Shown: positions 37,206 through 46,582, counted from the stretch's first letter. The stretch: 64,000 nt of DNA from Mycolicibacterium porcinum (GCA_002086835.1 MVIG01000003.1:124001-188000); one strand, 5' to 3'. Notes: generated by a model not told the origin, from the letters alone. Translations and numbers: made by a program.

Positions 37206-38069
37206 ATGCGGTTCACCTACGCCGAAGCCATGACCGATCCCACCTACTACATCCCGCTGGCCCAGGCGGCCGAGGCGGCCGGCTATCACGCCATGACCAT
37301 TGCCGACAGCGTCGCCTACCCGTTCGAATCCGATTCGAAGTACCCGTACACCCCGGACGGCAACCGGGAGTTCCTCGACGGCAAACCATTCATCGAGGCC
37401 TTCGTGATGGCCTCGGCCCTGTGCGCGGCCACCACCACGCTCAAATTCAACTTTTTCGTCCTCAAGCTGCCGATCCGCCCGCCGGCCCTGGTCGCCAAAC
37501 AGGTCGGGTCCCTCAACGCACTGTTCGACAACCGGCTGGGGCTCGGGGTCGGCACCAGCCCGTGGCCCGAGGATTACGAGCTGATGGGTGTGCCGTTCGC
37601 CCGGCGCGGCAAGCGCATGGACGAGTGCATCGACATCATCCGTGGACTGACCAGCGGTGACTACTTCGAGTACCACGGCGAGTTCTACGACATCCCCAAA
37701 ACCAAGATGACCCCGGCACCGTCGAAGCCGGTGTCGATCCTCGTCGGCGGGCACGCCGAGGCGGCCCTGCGACGCGCGGCCCGCAACGACGGCTGGATGC
37801 ACGGCGGCGGCACCGACGATCTCGACGTCCTCCTCAAGCGGCTGAACGAGATCCGGGCGGAGGAGGGCCAGACCGGCCCATTCGAGGTTCACGTCATCTC
37901 GGCCGACGCGTATACGCCCGACGGCATCAAACGCCTTGAGGACAAGGGCGTGACCGATGTGATCGTGGGCTTCCGACTGCCGTACATTCCGGGCGACGAC
38001 CCCGAGCCGCTCGACCGCAAGATCCGTCACCTGGAGAAGTTCGCCGAGAACGTCATCGCCAAGGTCTAG
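37206..38069 (+). CDS. LLM-class oxidoreductase (Rv0940c-like)
   Basis: 287-aa luciferase-like TIM-barrel protein, probably F420- or FMN-dependent. MRFTYAEAMTDP start, ALFDNRLGLGVGTSPWPEDYELMG, and VSILVGGHAEAALRRAARNDGW are typical blocks. ATG 37206 is fixed by the leaderless -10 at 37193-37198. The perfect KstR-like palindrome in the promoter suggests a role in sterol catabolism or an accessory lipid pathway; Rv0940c is recalled as a KstR-regulon member, which I cannot confirm here. Confidence 0.82.
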   Translation: MRFTYAEAMTDPTYYIPLAQAAEAAGYHAMTIADSVAYPFESDSKYPYTPDGNREFLDGKPFIEAFVMASALCAATTTLKFNFFVLKLPIRPPALVAKQVGSLNALFDNRLGLGVGTSPWPEDYELMGVPFARRGKRMDECIDIIRGLTSGDYFEYHGEFYDIPKTKMTPAPSKPVSILVGGHAEAALRRAARNDGWMHGGGTDDLDVLLKRLNEIRAEEGQTGPFEVHVISADAYTPDGIKRLEDKGVTDVIVGFRLPYIPGDDPEPLDRKIRHLEKFAENVIAKV

Positions 38070-38263
38070 GTCCAGGGCGTTTTCTTCGCGCCGTTTTCCA
38101 CACCTGGGTCGTGGCCGAGGCCGGTCAACTGCCCTGGCGTGGAAGCGGTGCGCACCGAACAATGAATTTGAGGGAACAGCAGCCGCGCCGTTAGCGTTGC
38201 ACCCGCCGTTCTCGCCAACGCTGTCCGAGAGCCCTGATCAGTGAACCCTCGGAAAGCCCGCAC

Positions 38264-39475
38264 ATGACGACCTCCCTCGCACGTCCGCATGCCGTTGTCG
38301 CGCCCGACCCGGCCGTACGCCTGCTCGCGGTGTTCGCCCTGGCCCTCGGTGGCTTCGGCATCGGCACCACCGAATTCGTCGCGATGGGCTTGCTGCCCGA
38401 CATCGCGACCGGCTTCGGCATCAGCGAGCCCACCGCGGGTCACGTCATCTCCGCATACGCGCTGGGGGTGGTGATCGGCGCACCCGTCATCGCCGCGCTC
38501 ACCGCACGCTGGCCGCGCAAGACCCTGCTGCTCACGCTGATGGCGGTCTTCACTCTCGGCAACCTGGCCAGCATGCTGGCACCGACCTACCTGACCCTGG
38601 TGATCGCCCGCTTCGTCACCGGTCTGCCGCACGGCGCGTTCTTCGGGATCGCCGCGCTCGCCGCTGCCCATCTGATGGGTCCGCAGAACCGGGCCAAGGC
38701 CGTGGCCTACGTGCTGTGCGGTCTGACCGTCGCGACGGTGCTGGGCGTGCCGCTGGCCTCGTGGCTCGGCCAGGCCCTCGGTTGGCGCAGCGCGTTCGGC
38801 CTCGTGGTCGGCGTCGGCCTGGTCACGTTGGCCGCGCAATGGCTGTGGCTGCCCAAGCATCTGCGCACCATGCACGTCACCAGCCCGCTCACCGAACTCG
38901 GCGCGCTGCGCCGGCCTCAGGTGTGGCTAGCGGTGCTGGTCGGCATGATCGGCTTCGGCGGCATGTTCGCGGTGTACACCTACATCAGCACCACGATGAC
39001 CGATGTGACCGGGCTGCCCCGGTCGATGGTCCCCGTCGCGCTCATGGTGTTCGGCCTCGGCATGGTGGTCGGCAACCTGATCGGCGGCCGGTTGGCCGAC
39101 ACCTCGGTGATCCGGGCGCTCTACCTGTCGCTCGGCTCGCTGGCGGTGCTGCTGGCGGCGTTCTCGGTGGGGTCGCACAGCCCGTGGACCGCACTGTCAC
39201 TGTTGTTCGGCGTCGGGGTGGCCGGATCGGCCGTCGGCCCGGCGTTGCAGACCCGGTTGATGGACGTCGCCCACGACGCCCAGACGCTGGCCGCCGCACT
39301 CAACCACTCCGCGCTCAACATCGGCAATGCCACGGGCGCCTGGGTGGGCGGCCTGGTGATCGCGGCCGGCCTCGGTTACACGGCCCCGGCCGCCGCCGGG
39401 GCAATCCTGGCCGTCGGCGGGTTGGTGGTGTTCACCGTGTCGGTGGCGTTAGAACGACGGACCGCCATCCGGTGA
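38264..39475 (+). CDS. MFS drug/sugar efflux transporter (AraJ/Cmx type)
   Basis: 403 aa, twelve helices. The N-terminus (LALGGFGIGTTEFVAMGLLPDIA) and GLPHGAFFGIAALAA are typical of the DHA1 subfamily including AraJ, YdhP and chloramphenicol exporters; GNLIGGRLAD is the second-half motif. A proton-driven exporter; substrate not readable. Start ATG 38264 with GGAAAG upstream. Its last 27 bp overlap the convergent DUF5709 gene. Confidence 0.88.
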   Translation: MTTSLARPHAVVAPDPAVRLLAVFALALGGFGIGTTEFVAMGLLPDIATGFGISEPTAGHVISAYALGVVIGAPVIAALTARWPRKTLLLTLMAVFTLGNLASMLAPTYLTLVIARFVTGLPHGAFFGIAALAAAHLMGPQNRAKAVAYVLCGLTVATVLGVPLASWLGQALGWRSAFGLVVGVGLVTLAAQWLWLPKHLRTMHVTSPLTELGALRRPQVWLAVLVGMIGFGGMFAVYTYISTTMTDVTGLPRSMVPVALMVFGLGMVVGNLIGGRLADTSVIRALYLSLGSLAVLLAAFSVGSHSPWTALSLLFGVGVAGSAVGPALQTRLMDVAHDAQTLAAALNHSALNIGNATGAWVGGLVIAAGLGYTAPAAAGAILAVGGLVVFTVSVALERRTAIR

Positions 39476-39853
39476 CGACTCCGGGATGATGTGGACCGCG
39501 GCTTCCTCGGCGGATGCCGCGCCGCCGTCGATGCCGACGTCAGTGCCGAGCAGCTCGGGCTCCTCGTCGGCACCGAAGCCCGCATTGGGGGCCACCAGCC
39601 GTCCCGAGCGCAAGTCCCCGACCTCGTCGTCACCGGCCTGCTCGTCGGGATAGTCGGAGTCGTCGAGCTGCATCGCCGGATCAGGCTCTTCCTCTGCCAG
39701 CAGCTCATCGAGGGTCTCGTGGTCCCGAGGCTCCCGCCAGCGGTCCGGCGGCGAGTATCCCTCGTCGAGCAGGTCGTCGACACCCCGATCGATCAGGGTG
39801 TCCTCCTGAGTCAACTGGTCGTCGTCGTCGACGCTGTACCCGTCACTACTCAT
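39449..39853 (-). CDS. DUF5709 acidic protein
   Basis: 134 aa, strongly acidic and mostly disordered. It carries the DUF5709 marks DQLTQEDTLIDRGVDDLLDEGYSPPDR and AEEAAVHII near the C-terminus. Found in actinobacteria, function unknown. No membrane segment. Confidence 0.8.
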   Translation of the reverse strand: MSSDGYSVDDDDQLTQEDTLIDRGVDDLLDEGYSPPDRWREPRDHETLDELLAEEEPDPAMQLDDSDYPDEQAGDDEVGDLRSGRLVAPNAGFGADEEPELLGTDVGIDGGAASAEEAAVHIIPESSPDGGPSF

Positions 39854-39912
39854 GTTTCAACGATAGCCACAGGTCGGGGCCACCTGAGCAGTTCTTCGCC
39901 GTCGGATATCCC

Positions 39913-40536
39913 TCACAACGATCGACTGATGATTTCCTTCATGATCTCGCTTGTGCCGCCATAGATCTTGTTGACCCGCGCGGCCGCGTAGGCCCGCCCG
40001 ATCGGGTACTCCATCATGTAGCCGTAACCGCCGAAGAACTGCACACAGCGGTCAACCACGGACACCCCCTTGTCCGCCGCGATCAGCTTGGCCATCGATG
40101 CGGTGGCCGGGTCGTTGCGCCCGTCGATGTAGGACTGGACGCAGTAGTCGACGGTCGTCTTGATCGACAGGACCTCGGCCTTGAGCTCGGCGAGAGCGAA
40201 CCTGTTGTGCTGGAAGCCGATCAGCGGCTTGCCGAAGGCTTCGCGTTCCTTGGTGTAGCGGATCGCCTCCAGTACCGCGGCCTCGGCCATGCCCGAACAC
40301 ACCGACGCGATGGCCAGGCGCTCGCGCGCCAGCTGTTCCATCAACTGGTAGAAGCCCAGTCCCTCTTGCTCGCCGAGCAGGTTCCGTACCGGCACCCGCA
40401 TGTCGGAGAAGAACAGTTCCCGGGTGTCCTGGCCGTGCTGGCCCACCTTCTCCAGCACCCGGCCGCGTTCGAACCCCTGCAGTTGATCGTTCGTCTCGGC
40501 GACGATCAACGAGATGCCCGCCGCCCCTGACCGCAC
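39913..40536 (-). pseudogene. 5'-truncated acyl-CoA dehydrogenase
   Basis: About 205 codons corresponding to the C-terminal half of a ~380-aa acyl-CoA dehydrogenase: GISLIVAET, FFSDMRVPVRNLLG, ERLAIASVCSGMAEAAVLEAI, FGGYGYMMEYPIGRAY and IYGGTSEIMKEII. The N-terminal FAD/substrate half is absent; similarity stops near 40520, where unrelated plus-strand coding remnant begins. Not functional as an enzyme. Confidence 0.85.
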
Positions 40537-40730
40537 GGGAGGTCAGCGCGCTGCGGAGGTCGGGGCGCGCATCGACCAAACGTCGCGAGTCGACCCAGAT
40601 CGTGGCGGTTCTGGTGCGCCAGATGGGCGAGATGCTGCTGGCACCGCTGGTGGATGCGGTGTGGGATCGCGTGGACAGCTCCGGCGCGGCAGGCAAACCG
40701 CGGCTGCGAATCGCCGTCGAGGAGAGCTGA
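40524..40730 (+). pseudogene. 3' remnant of an unidentified gene
   Basis: A plus-strand frame without a start codon reads LTAREVSALRRSGRAST, then QIVAVLVRQMGEMLLAPLV and ends RLRIAVEES at TGA 40728-40730. Its helical composition and codon bias look like real coding sequence. It abuts the truncated acyl-CoA dehydrogenase at about 40520, so both genes seem cut by one deletion. The family is not recognised. Confidence 0.5.
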
Positions 40731-40738
40731 CCGACACC

Positions 40739-40782
40739 CTGAGAAATTCCGAAATTTCAGCTGAGAATTCTGGAATTTTCGA
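40739..40782 (+). promoter_or_regulatory. Tandem 22-bp AT-rich operator-like units
   Basis: Two imperfect copies of a 22-nt unit beginning CTGAGAA (40739 and 40761). The first contains GAAATTCCGAAATTTC (6-bp arms), the second AATTCTGGAATT. They are unusually AT-rich for this genome and lie upstream of the secreted-protein gene at 40864. Confidence 0.45.
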
Positions 40783-40863
40783 ACGGGATTCCCAATTAAA
40801 CGTATTAGGCAGTAGCCGGAAGTAGTGGGACTTCCGGTGCGGCCTGCAACGGAGGGTTGGGAA

Positions 40864-41157
40864 ATGAAGTCATATACCATCGCCACACTAGCCGCGGGCG
40901 CGCTGGCCGCGGGAGCATTCCTCGGGGGCGTCGCCGCCGCCGCCCCGACCGGACAATCAGCCGAGCAAACCGTGAAAAGCCTCCAGACCAGCGGCTACCA
41001 CGTCATCGTCAACCGCACCGGCGCCGCACCACTGGCCAACTGCACCGTGCTCGGCGTGCGCCAGGGGCAGACCATCGCCACCAACGACTCCAGGGGTGGG
41101 AGTTCGATCAACACCACTGTGATTTCGAAAACGGCATATGTAGATGTCGCGTGCTGA
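40864..41157 (+). CDS. Small secreted protein, CTV-RQG family
   Basis: 97 aa. Signal peptide of about 27 residues with AAAAP at the cleavage site, then a ~70-residue domain: TVKSLQTSGYHVIVNRTG, two Cys (NCTVLGVRQG and the final AYVDVAC) likely forming one disulfide. It is a paralogue of the protein at 52918-53241, sharing GY-x-VI, CTV-x-x-VRQG and YVD-x-x-C. Function unknown. ATG 40864 has GGAGGG 7 nt upstream; a canonical terminator follows at 41235. Confidence 0.82.
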   Translation: MKSYTIATLAAGALAAGAFLGGVAAAAPTGQSAEQTVKSLQTSGYHVIVNRTGAAPLANCTVLGVRQGQTIATNDSRGGSSINTTVISKTAYVDVAC

Positions 41158-41234
41158 GTTGGGAATAAAAGAGGGCACACATTTGTTGGACGCGCTAACC
41201 CGAACATAGTTGTTCGGCGAAAATCAGTGCCTGC

Positions 41235-41270
41235 AATCGGCCGCACAATGTGTGCGGCCGATTATTTTTA
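41235..41270 (+). terminator. Rho-independent terminator
   Basis: Perfect 13-bp GC-rich stem (41235-41247 with 41251-41263), 3-nt loop, followed by ATTTTTA. A textbook intrinsic terminator, uncommon in mycobacteria, ending the secreted-protein transcript. Confidence 0.9.
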
Positions 41271-41295
41271 TCCGGGCTCCACGCAAGCCACGGAC

Positions 41296-41318
41296 TTGTC
41301 AGTGGGTCGGCGTACGGT
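41296..41318 (+). promoter_or_regulatory. RecA-independent DNA-damage (PafBC-type) promoter
   Basis: TTGTCAGTG (41296-41304), exactly 8 nt, then TACGGT (41313-41318) matches the mycobacterial RecA-NDp consensus tTGTCRgtg-N8-TAnnnT. The ATG at 41326 is 7 nt further, so the transcript would be leaderless. Confidence 0.75.
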
Positions 41319-41325
41319 TCCGAAC

Positions 41326-41652
41326 ATGAGTTCGATACTGGTCTCTGAGAGAGACATCGAGCGGACGATTGTCGGTGAGGCACTCGATCACCTCAACGCC
41401 GCATGCAAGGAAATCGACGCACTGTCGGTTCACGCCCTGACCCGGTCGGAGCTCCAGGAGGTTCTGAGCCGGCTCGATGCCGGGGAGCGACGCCTGGCCA
41501 CCGCCCAACAACGGCTGCTCGGGCGGATGGTGGCCACCCAAACCGCGTCGCCGCCCCGGTTCGACCCGGCCGCCGTGCTGGCCAGGAGACTTCGGATTTC
41601 GCCGGCCGAAGCGCGGCAACGGATAGCGGCCGCCGACCAATCGCCGGACTGA
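41326..41652 (+). pseudogene. Truncated DUF222 (13E12 repeat family) protein
   Basis: 108 codons matching the N-terminus of the ~400-500-aa DUF222/13E12 family, which usually ends in an HNH nuclease domain: LDHLNAACKEIDALSVHAL, RLDAGERRLATAQQRLLGRM, ARRLRISPAEARQRIAAAD. It stops at 41652 before the rest of DUF222 and the HNH part. The promoter is an intact DNA-damage element, as recalled for 13E12 genes in M. tuberculosis. The fragment may still be transcribed. Confidence 0.78.
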
Positions 41653-41682
41653 GGTACACCCCGACGTTCGGGAGCTCCCGCA

Positions 41683-43095
41683 GTGGGTACTCCACTCGCT
41701 GTGGCATTCGACCTCACTCCCACCGCGGCCCAGCATGACCTGGCCAGACGGACGCACGAGTTCGCCGAACAGGTCGTCCGGCCGGTCGCCGCCGAATACG
41801 ACCGGCGGCAGGAATTTCCATGGCCAGTGCTGGAGGAAGCGGCTGCCCAGGGCTTCTACAGTCCGCTGTTCTATCGCGACCTGATCGGCGACCCCACGGG
41901 ACTGTCCCTCCCGATGTTCATGGAGGAGCTGTTCTGGGGCTGCGCCGGGATCGGCCTGGCCATCGTCATGCCGGCGCTGGCGCTGTCGGCCATCGGTCAA
42001 GCCGCCTCGCCGGAACAGATGCTGCAGTGGGCACCCGAGTGCTTCGGCACTCCGGGCGACCTCAAGCTCGCCGCGCTGGCGATCTCCGAACCCGAGGGCG
42101 GCAGCGACGTCCGAAACCTCCGCACGTACGCCACCAGGAGCGGCCCGGGACCAGACCCGGACTGGATCATCGACGGCCACAAGATGTGGATCGGCAACGG
42201 CGGCATCGCCAACGTGCACGTCGTCAACGCGGTCGTCGACAAAGACCTCGGCCACAAAGGGCAGGCCCTGTTCGTGGTGGAAGGCGGCACGCCAGGGCTG
42301 GAACTGGTGCGCAAACTCGACAAGCTCGGCTGTCGCGCCTCACATACCGCCGAACTCAAGTTCAACGGGGTCCGGGTACCTGCAAACAATCTGCTCGGCG
42401 GTCACGAACGACTCGAACGGAAGCTGGCCCGGGCCCGCGAGGCGGTCGCGGGCGCCAGGAACTCCGGTTCTGCCACCCTGGGAACCTTCGAACAGACCAG
42501 GCCGATGGTGGCTGCCCAGGCCCTCGGAATCGCCAGGGCCGCACTGGAATACGCCACCGAGTACGCGAACCGTCGCATGGCCTTCGGCGTCCCGATCATC
42601 GACAACCAGGGCGTCGCGTTCCCGCTCGCCGATCTCGCCACCCAGATCGACGCCGCCCGGCTACTCACCTGGAGAGCGTCATGGATGGCCGCCACCGGCG
42701 TTCCGTTCGACCGCGGCGAGGGTTCGATGTCGAAACTGGCGGCCAGCGAGGTTGCCGTCAGAACCACCGAGCGGGCCATCCAGACAATGGGAGGCTGGGG
42801 TTATGTGACCGACCACCCAGTCGAGAAGTGGTACCGGGACGCCAAGCTGTACACGATCTTCGAGGGCACCAGCGAGATCCAGCGCATCGTCATCGCAAAC
42901 GCTCTCGGCGCTGCCGACGGAAAGCCGCCGCTGCACGTCGATCTGGAGCCCTCCGGTGGGCCGTTGAACCGGTGGTTCGGTCGCGGCACACCGCTGCGCA
43001 CCCGCGCAGCCGGCGCAGCGCTGTCCGCGAAGGACCATGTACCGGAGCCCGTCATGCGCCTGGCGATGAAGGTCTTACGCCCACCCCGCAAGTAG
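41683..43095 (+). CDS. Acyl-CoA dehydrogenase (FadE type)
   Basis: 470-aa flavoenzyme introducing the alpha-beta double bond into acyl-CoA. LAISEPEGGSDV (flavin loop), MWIGNGG, FGVPIIDNQGVAFPLADLA, QTMGGWGYVTDHPVEKWYRDAKLYTIFEGTSEIQ are family blocks, with the catalytic Glu in the last motif; a ~70-residue C-terminal extension follows. GTG 41683 is chosen because GGGAGC lies about 9 nt upstream; GTG 41701 would start right at AFDLTP. Unlike the fragment at 39913 this copy is complete. Substrate unknown. Confidence 0.88.
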   Translation: MGTPLAVAFDLTPTAAQHDLARRTHEFAEQVVRPVAAEYDRRQEFPWPVLEEAAAQGFYSPLFYRDLIGDPTGLSLPMFMEELFWGCAGIGLAIVMPALALSAIGQAASPEQMLQWAPECFGTPGDLKLAALAISEPEGGSDVRNLRTYATRSGPGPDPDWIIDGHKMWIGNGGIANVHVVNAVVDKDLGHKGQALFVVEGGTPGLELVRKLDKLGCRASHTAELKFNGVRVPANNLLGGHERLERKLARAREAVAGARNSGSATLGTFEQTRPMVAAQALGIARAALEYATEYANRRMAFGVPIIDNQGVAFPLADLATQIDAARLLTWRASWMAATGVPFDRGEGSMSKLAASEVAVRTTERAIQTMGGWGYVTDHPVEKWYRDAKLYTIFEGTSEIQRIVIANALGAADGKPPLHVDLEPSGGPLNRWFGRGTPLRTRAAGAALSAKDHVPEPVMRLAMKVLRPPRK

Positions 43096-43106
43096 CCAAG
43101 GCCCGA

Positions 43107-43112
43107 TAGATT
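43107..43112 (+). promoter_or_regulatory. -10 element TAGATT, near-leaderless start
   Basis: TAGATT, then 8 nt and the ATG at 43121. Confidence 0.45.
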
Positions 43113-43120
43113 CGACGTTC

Positions 43121-43759
43121 ATGACCGTCACCGTCGACGAGTTCGAAGTCGCTGATGCGCCGGACGCCTGGGAACGAGCGGGATTCACAGTCGATTCCGA
43201 TGCCGTATGCCGAGTGGGCCATGTCCGCATCCGGCTGGTCGGGCGTGGCCGTGGCACCGGCATCGTCGGCTGGTCGTTGCGTGGTCTGCCACCGCAGGGG
43301 TCGTTCGATGATCTCGACGGCGTCCCGACAGCCCGTACGACCATCGCCACGGCACGGCCCGCCACACATCCGAACGGCGCCACCGCGATCGACCATGTCG
43401 TACTGCTGTCCCCTGACCTGGGCCGCACGGTCTCGTCGCTGACTGCCATCGGGGTGGCTCCGCGCCGGGAACGTGACGCCGAACTCGGCGGGCGCCGGGT
43501 CCGCCAGGTCTTCTTCCGGTTCGGGGAGGTCATCCTGGAGGTCGTGGGATCGCCGGAGACGGTGAGTGAGGGGCCCTCGAAGCTGTGGGGAATCACCTAC
43601 GTCGTCGCCGACGTCGACGAGAGCGCGGCATTCTTCGGCGACCACACCTCGCCGGTCAAGGACGCGGTACAGCCGGGCCGCCGCATCACCACGGTCCGGC
43701 ACAAGGACTTCGGGATGTCGGTCCCGACGGCGGTGATCTCGGCTACCCCTGACCGTTGA
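43121..43759 (+). CDS. VOC (glyoxalase/bleomycin-resistance) family protein
   Basis: 212 aa. The second half begins TAIDHVVLLSPDLGRTVSSLTAIGVAPRRERD, a clear VOC beta-alpha-beta unit, with EVILEVVGSPE and LWGITYVVADVDESAAFFG following; the N-terminal ~90 residues look like a degenerate first VOC half. Such proteins bind a metal and small ligand; no specific reaction can be assigned. ATG start 8 nt after a TAGATT -10 element. Confidence 0.75.
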   Translation: MTVTVDEFEVADAPDAWERAGFTVDSDAVCRVGHVRIRLVGRGRGTGIVGWSLRGLPPQGSFDDLDGVPTARTTIATARPATHPNGATAIDHVVLLSPDLGRTVSSLTAIGVAPRRERDAELGGRRVRQVFFRFGEVILEVVGSPETVSEGPSKLWGITYVVADVDESAAFFGDHTSPVKDAVQPGRRITTVRHKDFGMSVPTAVISATPDR

Positions 43760-43795
43760 CGTGTGTCGGGAGGCCGACCACCCCGCGCGGTTGCC

Positions 43796-43801
43796 TATCC
43801 T
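43796..43801 (+). promoter_or_regulatory. -10 element TATCCT, leaderless rnhA
   Basis: TATCCT, then 6 nt and GTG 43808; supports the chosen rnhA start. Confidence 0.5.
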
Positions 43802-43807
43802 CATCGG

Positions 43808-44293
43808 GTGACCGACGCCGAATCCCTCAGCACCGACGTCGTGGTCATCCACACCGACGGCGGCTGCCGGCCGAACCCCGGCCCAGGTGGTTGGGGTGCG
43901 GTGCTGCGCCACCGTGAGCGTGTTCGCGAGATGTACGGCGGGGATCCGGGGACCACGAGCAACAACCGCATGGAACTGACGGCGCCCATCATGGCGCTCG
44001 AGGCACTCACCAGGCCAGTGGTGGTGCACCTGCACACCGACAGCACCTACGTGCGCAACGGCATCACCAAGTGGGTGCTCGGCTGGGAACGCAACGGCTG
44101 GCTGACCGCAGCCAAGCAGCCCGTGAAGAACGTCGACCTCTGGCAGCGGCTGCAGGCCGCGTGCGCCCGACACCAGGTCGAGTGGTTCTGGGTGAAAGGC
44201 CATTCGGGCATCGCCGACAACGAACTGGCCGACGAACTGGCGACGCGGGGCCTGCTCGAGGCGGTCGAAGGTTCCCGCGACCTAGTGTCCTGA
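43808..44293 (+). CDS. rnhA: Ribonuclease HI
   Basis: 161-aa RNase H1 that cuts RNA in RNA:DNA hybrids. The catalytic acidic set is intact: Asp17 (HTDGGC), Glu56 (RMELTAP), Asp78 (HTDSTY) and Asp137 (ADNELAD), with His132 in KGHSG. GTG 43808 is 6 nt after a TATCCT -10 element. The 3' end overlaps the convergent ligD stop by 12 bp. Confidence 0.96.
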   Translation: MTDAESLSTDVVVIHTDGGCRPNPGPGGWGAVLRHRERVREMYGGDPGTTSNNRMELTAPIMALEALTRPVVVHLHTDSTYVRNGITKWVLGWERNGWLTAAKQPVKNVDLWQRLQAACARHQVEWFWVKGHSGIADNELADELATRGLLEAVEGSRDLVS

Positions 44294-46570
44294 TTCCCAC
44301 ACCACGTCATCGGGCGTCTTGTCGGGCCGCAACCCGCGCCAACTGGGCTGGCGCAGCCGGTGATCCGAGGTGCGCTCGCTGTAGCGGACCTCCCCCACCA
44401 GCTCGGGTCGCACGAACGTGACCCCTTTGGCGTCGAGCTTCGGCAACGGCTTGTCGAAGGGCGAGTCGTCGGTGTGCAGCGGGGCCAGCATGCCTTTGAG
44501 TTTGGCCAGTTCCTTCTCGGTGAACCCGGTGCCGACGCGGCCGGCGAATTGCAGGCCATCGGGCCCGGGCACGCCGAGCAGCAGCGCCCCGATGCCGCTG
44601 CTGCGGCCGCCCTCACCCTGACGCCAGCCACCGATCACGGCTTCCTGGGTGTTCCAGATCTTGTCCTTGATCCAGGACGCCGACCGCCTGCCCGGCTGAT
44701 ACGTCGAGTCCCGTTTCTTGGCGACCACGCCCTCGAACCTGTGCTCGCGGGCATGGACCATCGCCTCCGGACCGTCACCGGGTAGCGGCTCCGGGACGAT
44801 CAGACCCCCACCGGCGGCCAACGCCTCCAACAGCTTTCGACGATCGGAGTACTTGGCACGCAACAGGGACCGGCCGTCGAGCCACAGGATGTCGAACGCC
44901 CAGAACTCGACCCGGGTGGAGCGGGCCCGATTCTGCATCTCGCCGAAGCTGGGCACCCCATGGTCGTCGAGTGCCACCACCTCGCCGTCCAGCACCACGT
45001 GGTGATCGGCGAGATCGGCTGCCAGCGCCTCCAATTGCGGATACTCCGCGGTCACATCGCGACCGCGCCGCGACCGCAATTGCAGGCGACCGTGCTCGGC
45101 CTCGACCAGCAGCCGGTAGCCGTCCCACTTGCCCTCGAACGCCCATTGCGTGGCCTTGAGTTTCTCGACGGACCCCTCGGTGGCCAGCATCGGCGCGAAA
45201 TCCTTGGGCTCGGGTGTGGCGGACTTCTGGTCCTTCATCCGGTGCGCCAGCCAGTTCTTGCCCTCGGTCTGGATCAAGGCGTAGCGGCCGTCGATCTTCT
45301 CGCCGTGCAGCGTGATGATGACCTCGCCGTTGCGGTCCTCGGGATTGTCGGTGACCCGGAACTTCTCCGTTTCGTATGTGCCGGTGTCCCAGATGACCAT
45401 GTGCCCTGCGCCGTACTCCCCCTTGGGAATAGCGCCGTGGAAGGTCAGGTACTCGATCGGGTGGTCTTCGGTATGCACGGCAAGGTGATTCACCGCGGTG
45501 GTCTCGGGCAGGTTCTTGGGCACCGCCCAGCTGACCAGCACACCGTCGCGTTCCAGTCGCAGGTCATAGTGCAGCCGCCGGGCGTGATGCTCCTGGATCA
45601 CGAAGCGGTCGTCGTCACCGGTTGCCGGAATGTCCTGGGGCACCGGTTCGGGAGTCTTGGCGGCGTCGCGCATGCTGCGGTAGGTGGTGAGCTTGTCGGG
45701 GCGCGGCGCATCCTCATCCAGCCCGGACAGCAGGTCACCGTCCTCGCAAACCCGTTGCAGCACTTCATCGAATCGCAGGTGGCGAAGCTCCGGATCGGCG
45801 ATCTCGTCCCACGTTCGCGGTGCGGCGACGGTCGGGTTCTCCCGCCCGCGCAGCGAGTACGGAGCGATCGTGGTCTTGGCCCCGTTGTTCTGGCTCCAGT
45901 CCAGAAATATCTTCTGAGCCCGCACGCTGCGGGTCATGGTGGCGGTGACCAGCGTGGGCATCGACTGCTCGAGTTGTTGAGCCACCCGCTTCGCCAGCAC
46001 CGAGGCACCGTGGGAGCTGATCGGCTCCGCCAGCGGCACATACAGGTGCAGGCCCTTGCTTCCGCTGGTGAGCGGATACGTCGTCAGCCCGATGTCACCC
46101 ATCAGCTCACGCACTGCCTGTGCCACCTCGCACAACTGCGGCATGGTCACGCCCTCGCCCGGATCGAGGTCGAACACGATGCGGGTGGCCGGCCCCTGAC
46201 TTCCGTCGGTACCGAATCGCCATTGCGGCACATGCACTTCGAGGGCCGCCTGTTGCGCGATCCAGGCCAGGCCCTCGCGGGTGTTGATGATCGGGTACGT
46301 GGTGGTGCCCGATTTGTGTGCGATGGTGCCGCGCTCCAGCCAGGCCGGAGCCGACGACGCCAACTGCTTTTCGAAGAACGACGCCTCGGCGACCCCGTTC
46401 GGCCAACGCTTTCGGGTCACCGGGCGGCCCGCGATGTGAGGCAGCATCACCTCGGCGATGCTCAGGTAATAGTCGAAGACCTCGGCTTTCGTGGTCCCGG
46501 TGGCGGGATAGAGCACTTTGTCCGGGTTCGTCAGCCGAACCCGCTCATAGCGCTCAATGACGCCCTCCAT
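44282..46570 (-). CDS. ligD: NHEJ DNA ligase D (polymerase-phosphoesterase-ligase)
   Basis: 762-aa end-joining enzyme in mycobacterial domain order: polymerase/primase (about 1-290; FDLDPGEG metal motif, [13 protein letters not shown]), phosphoesterase (about 325-440; [13 protein letters not shown]), and C-terminal ATP-dependent ligase with adenylated Lys481 in FEGKWDGYR plus [10 protein letters not shown] and [11 protein letters not shown]. It works with Ku, 5.5 kb away. ATG 46570 is preferred over an upstream Met 15 residues earlier because TACGTT (46577-46582, minus strand) lies 6 nt before it. Confidence 0.97.
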   Translation of the reverse strand: MEGVIERYERVRLTNPDKVLYPATGTTKAEVFDYYLSIAEVMLPHIAGRPVTRKRWPNGVAEASFFEKQLASSAPAWLERGTIAHKSGTTTYPIINTREGLAWIAQQAALEVHVPQWRFGTDGSQGPATRIVFDLDPGEGVTMPQLCEVAQAVRELMGDIGLTTYPLTSGSKGLHLYVPLAEPISSHGASVLAKRVAQQLEQSMPTLVTATMTRSVRAQKIFLDWSQNNGAKTTIAPYSLRGRENPTVAAPRTWDEIADPELRHLRFDEVLQRVCEDGDLLSGLDEDAPRPDKLTTYRSMRDAAKTPEPVPQDIPATGDDDRFVIQEHHARRLHYDLRLERDGVLVSWAVPKNLPETTAVNHLAVHTEDHPIEYLTFHGAIPKGEYGAGHMVIWDTGTYETEKFRVTDNPEDRNGEVIITLHGEKIDGRYALIQTEGKNWLAHRMKDQKSATPEPKDFAPMLATEGSVEKLKATQWAFEGKWDGYRLLVEAEHGRLQLRSRRGRDVTAEYPQLEALAADLADHHVVLDGEVVALDDHGVPSFGEMQNRARSTRVEFWAFDILWLDGRSLLRAKYSDRRKLLEALAAGGGLIVPEPLPGDGPEAMVHAREHRFEGVVAKKRDSTYQPGRRSASWIKDKIWNTQEAVIGGWRQGEGGRSSGIGALLLGVPGPDGLQFAGRVGTGFTEKELAKLKGMLAPLHTDDSPFDKPLPKLDAKGVTFVRPELVGEVRYSERTSDHRLRQPSWRGLRPDKTPDDVVWESGH

Positions 46571-46576
46571 GACGCA

Positions 46577-46582
46577 AACGTA
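46577..46582 (-). promoter_or_regulatory. -10 element TACGTT, leaderless ligD
   Basis: On the minus strand TACGTT is followed by 6 nt and the ligD ATG at 46570. Confidence 0.45.

Noticed and set aside
37145..37216. Longer N-terminus for the MFS transporter starting at 37216
   Set aside because: It would cover the KstR-like box and the divergent promoter, and the added residues have no membrane or family character.
41200..41217. Possible LexA/SOS box (CCGAACA-TAGT-TGTTCGG)
   Set aside because: The mycobacterial SOS box needs CGAAC and GTTCG separated by 4 nt; here they are 6 nt apart. The nearby RecA-independent motif explains damage control better.
43756..43761. TTGACG as -35 for rnhA
   Set aside because: It is 34 nt from the TATCCT -10 element, far outside the normal 16-19 nt spacing.
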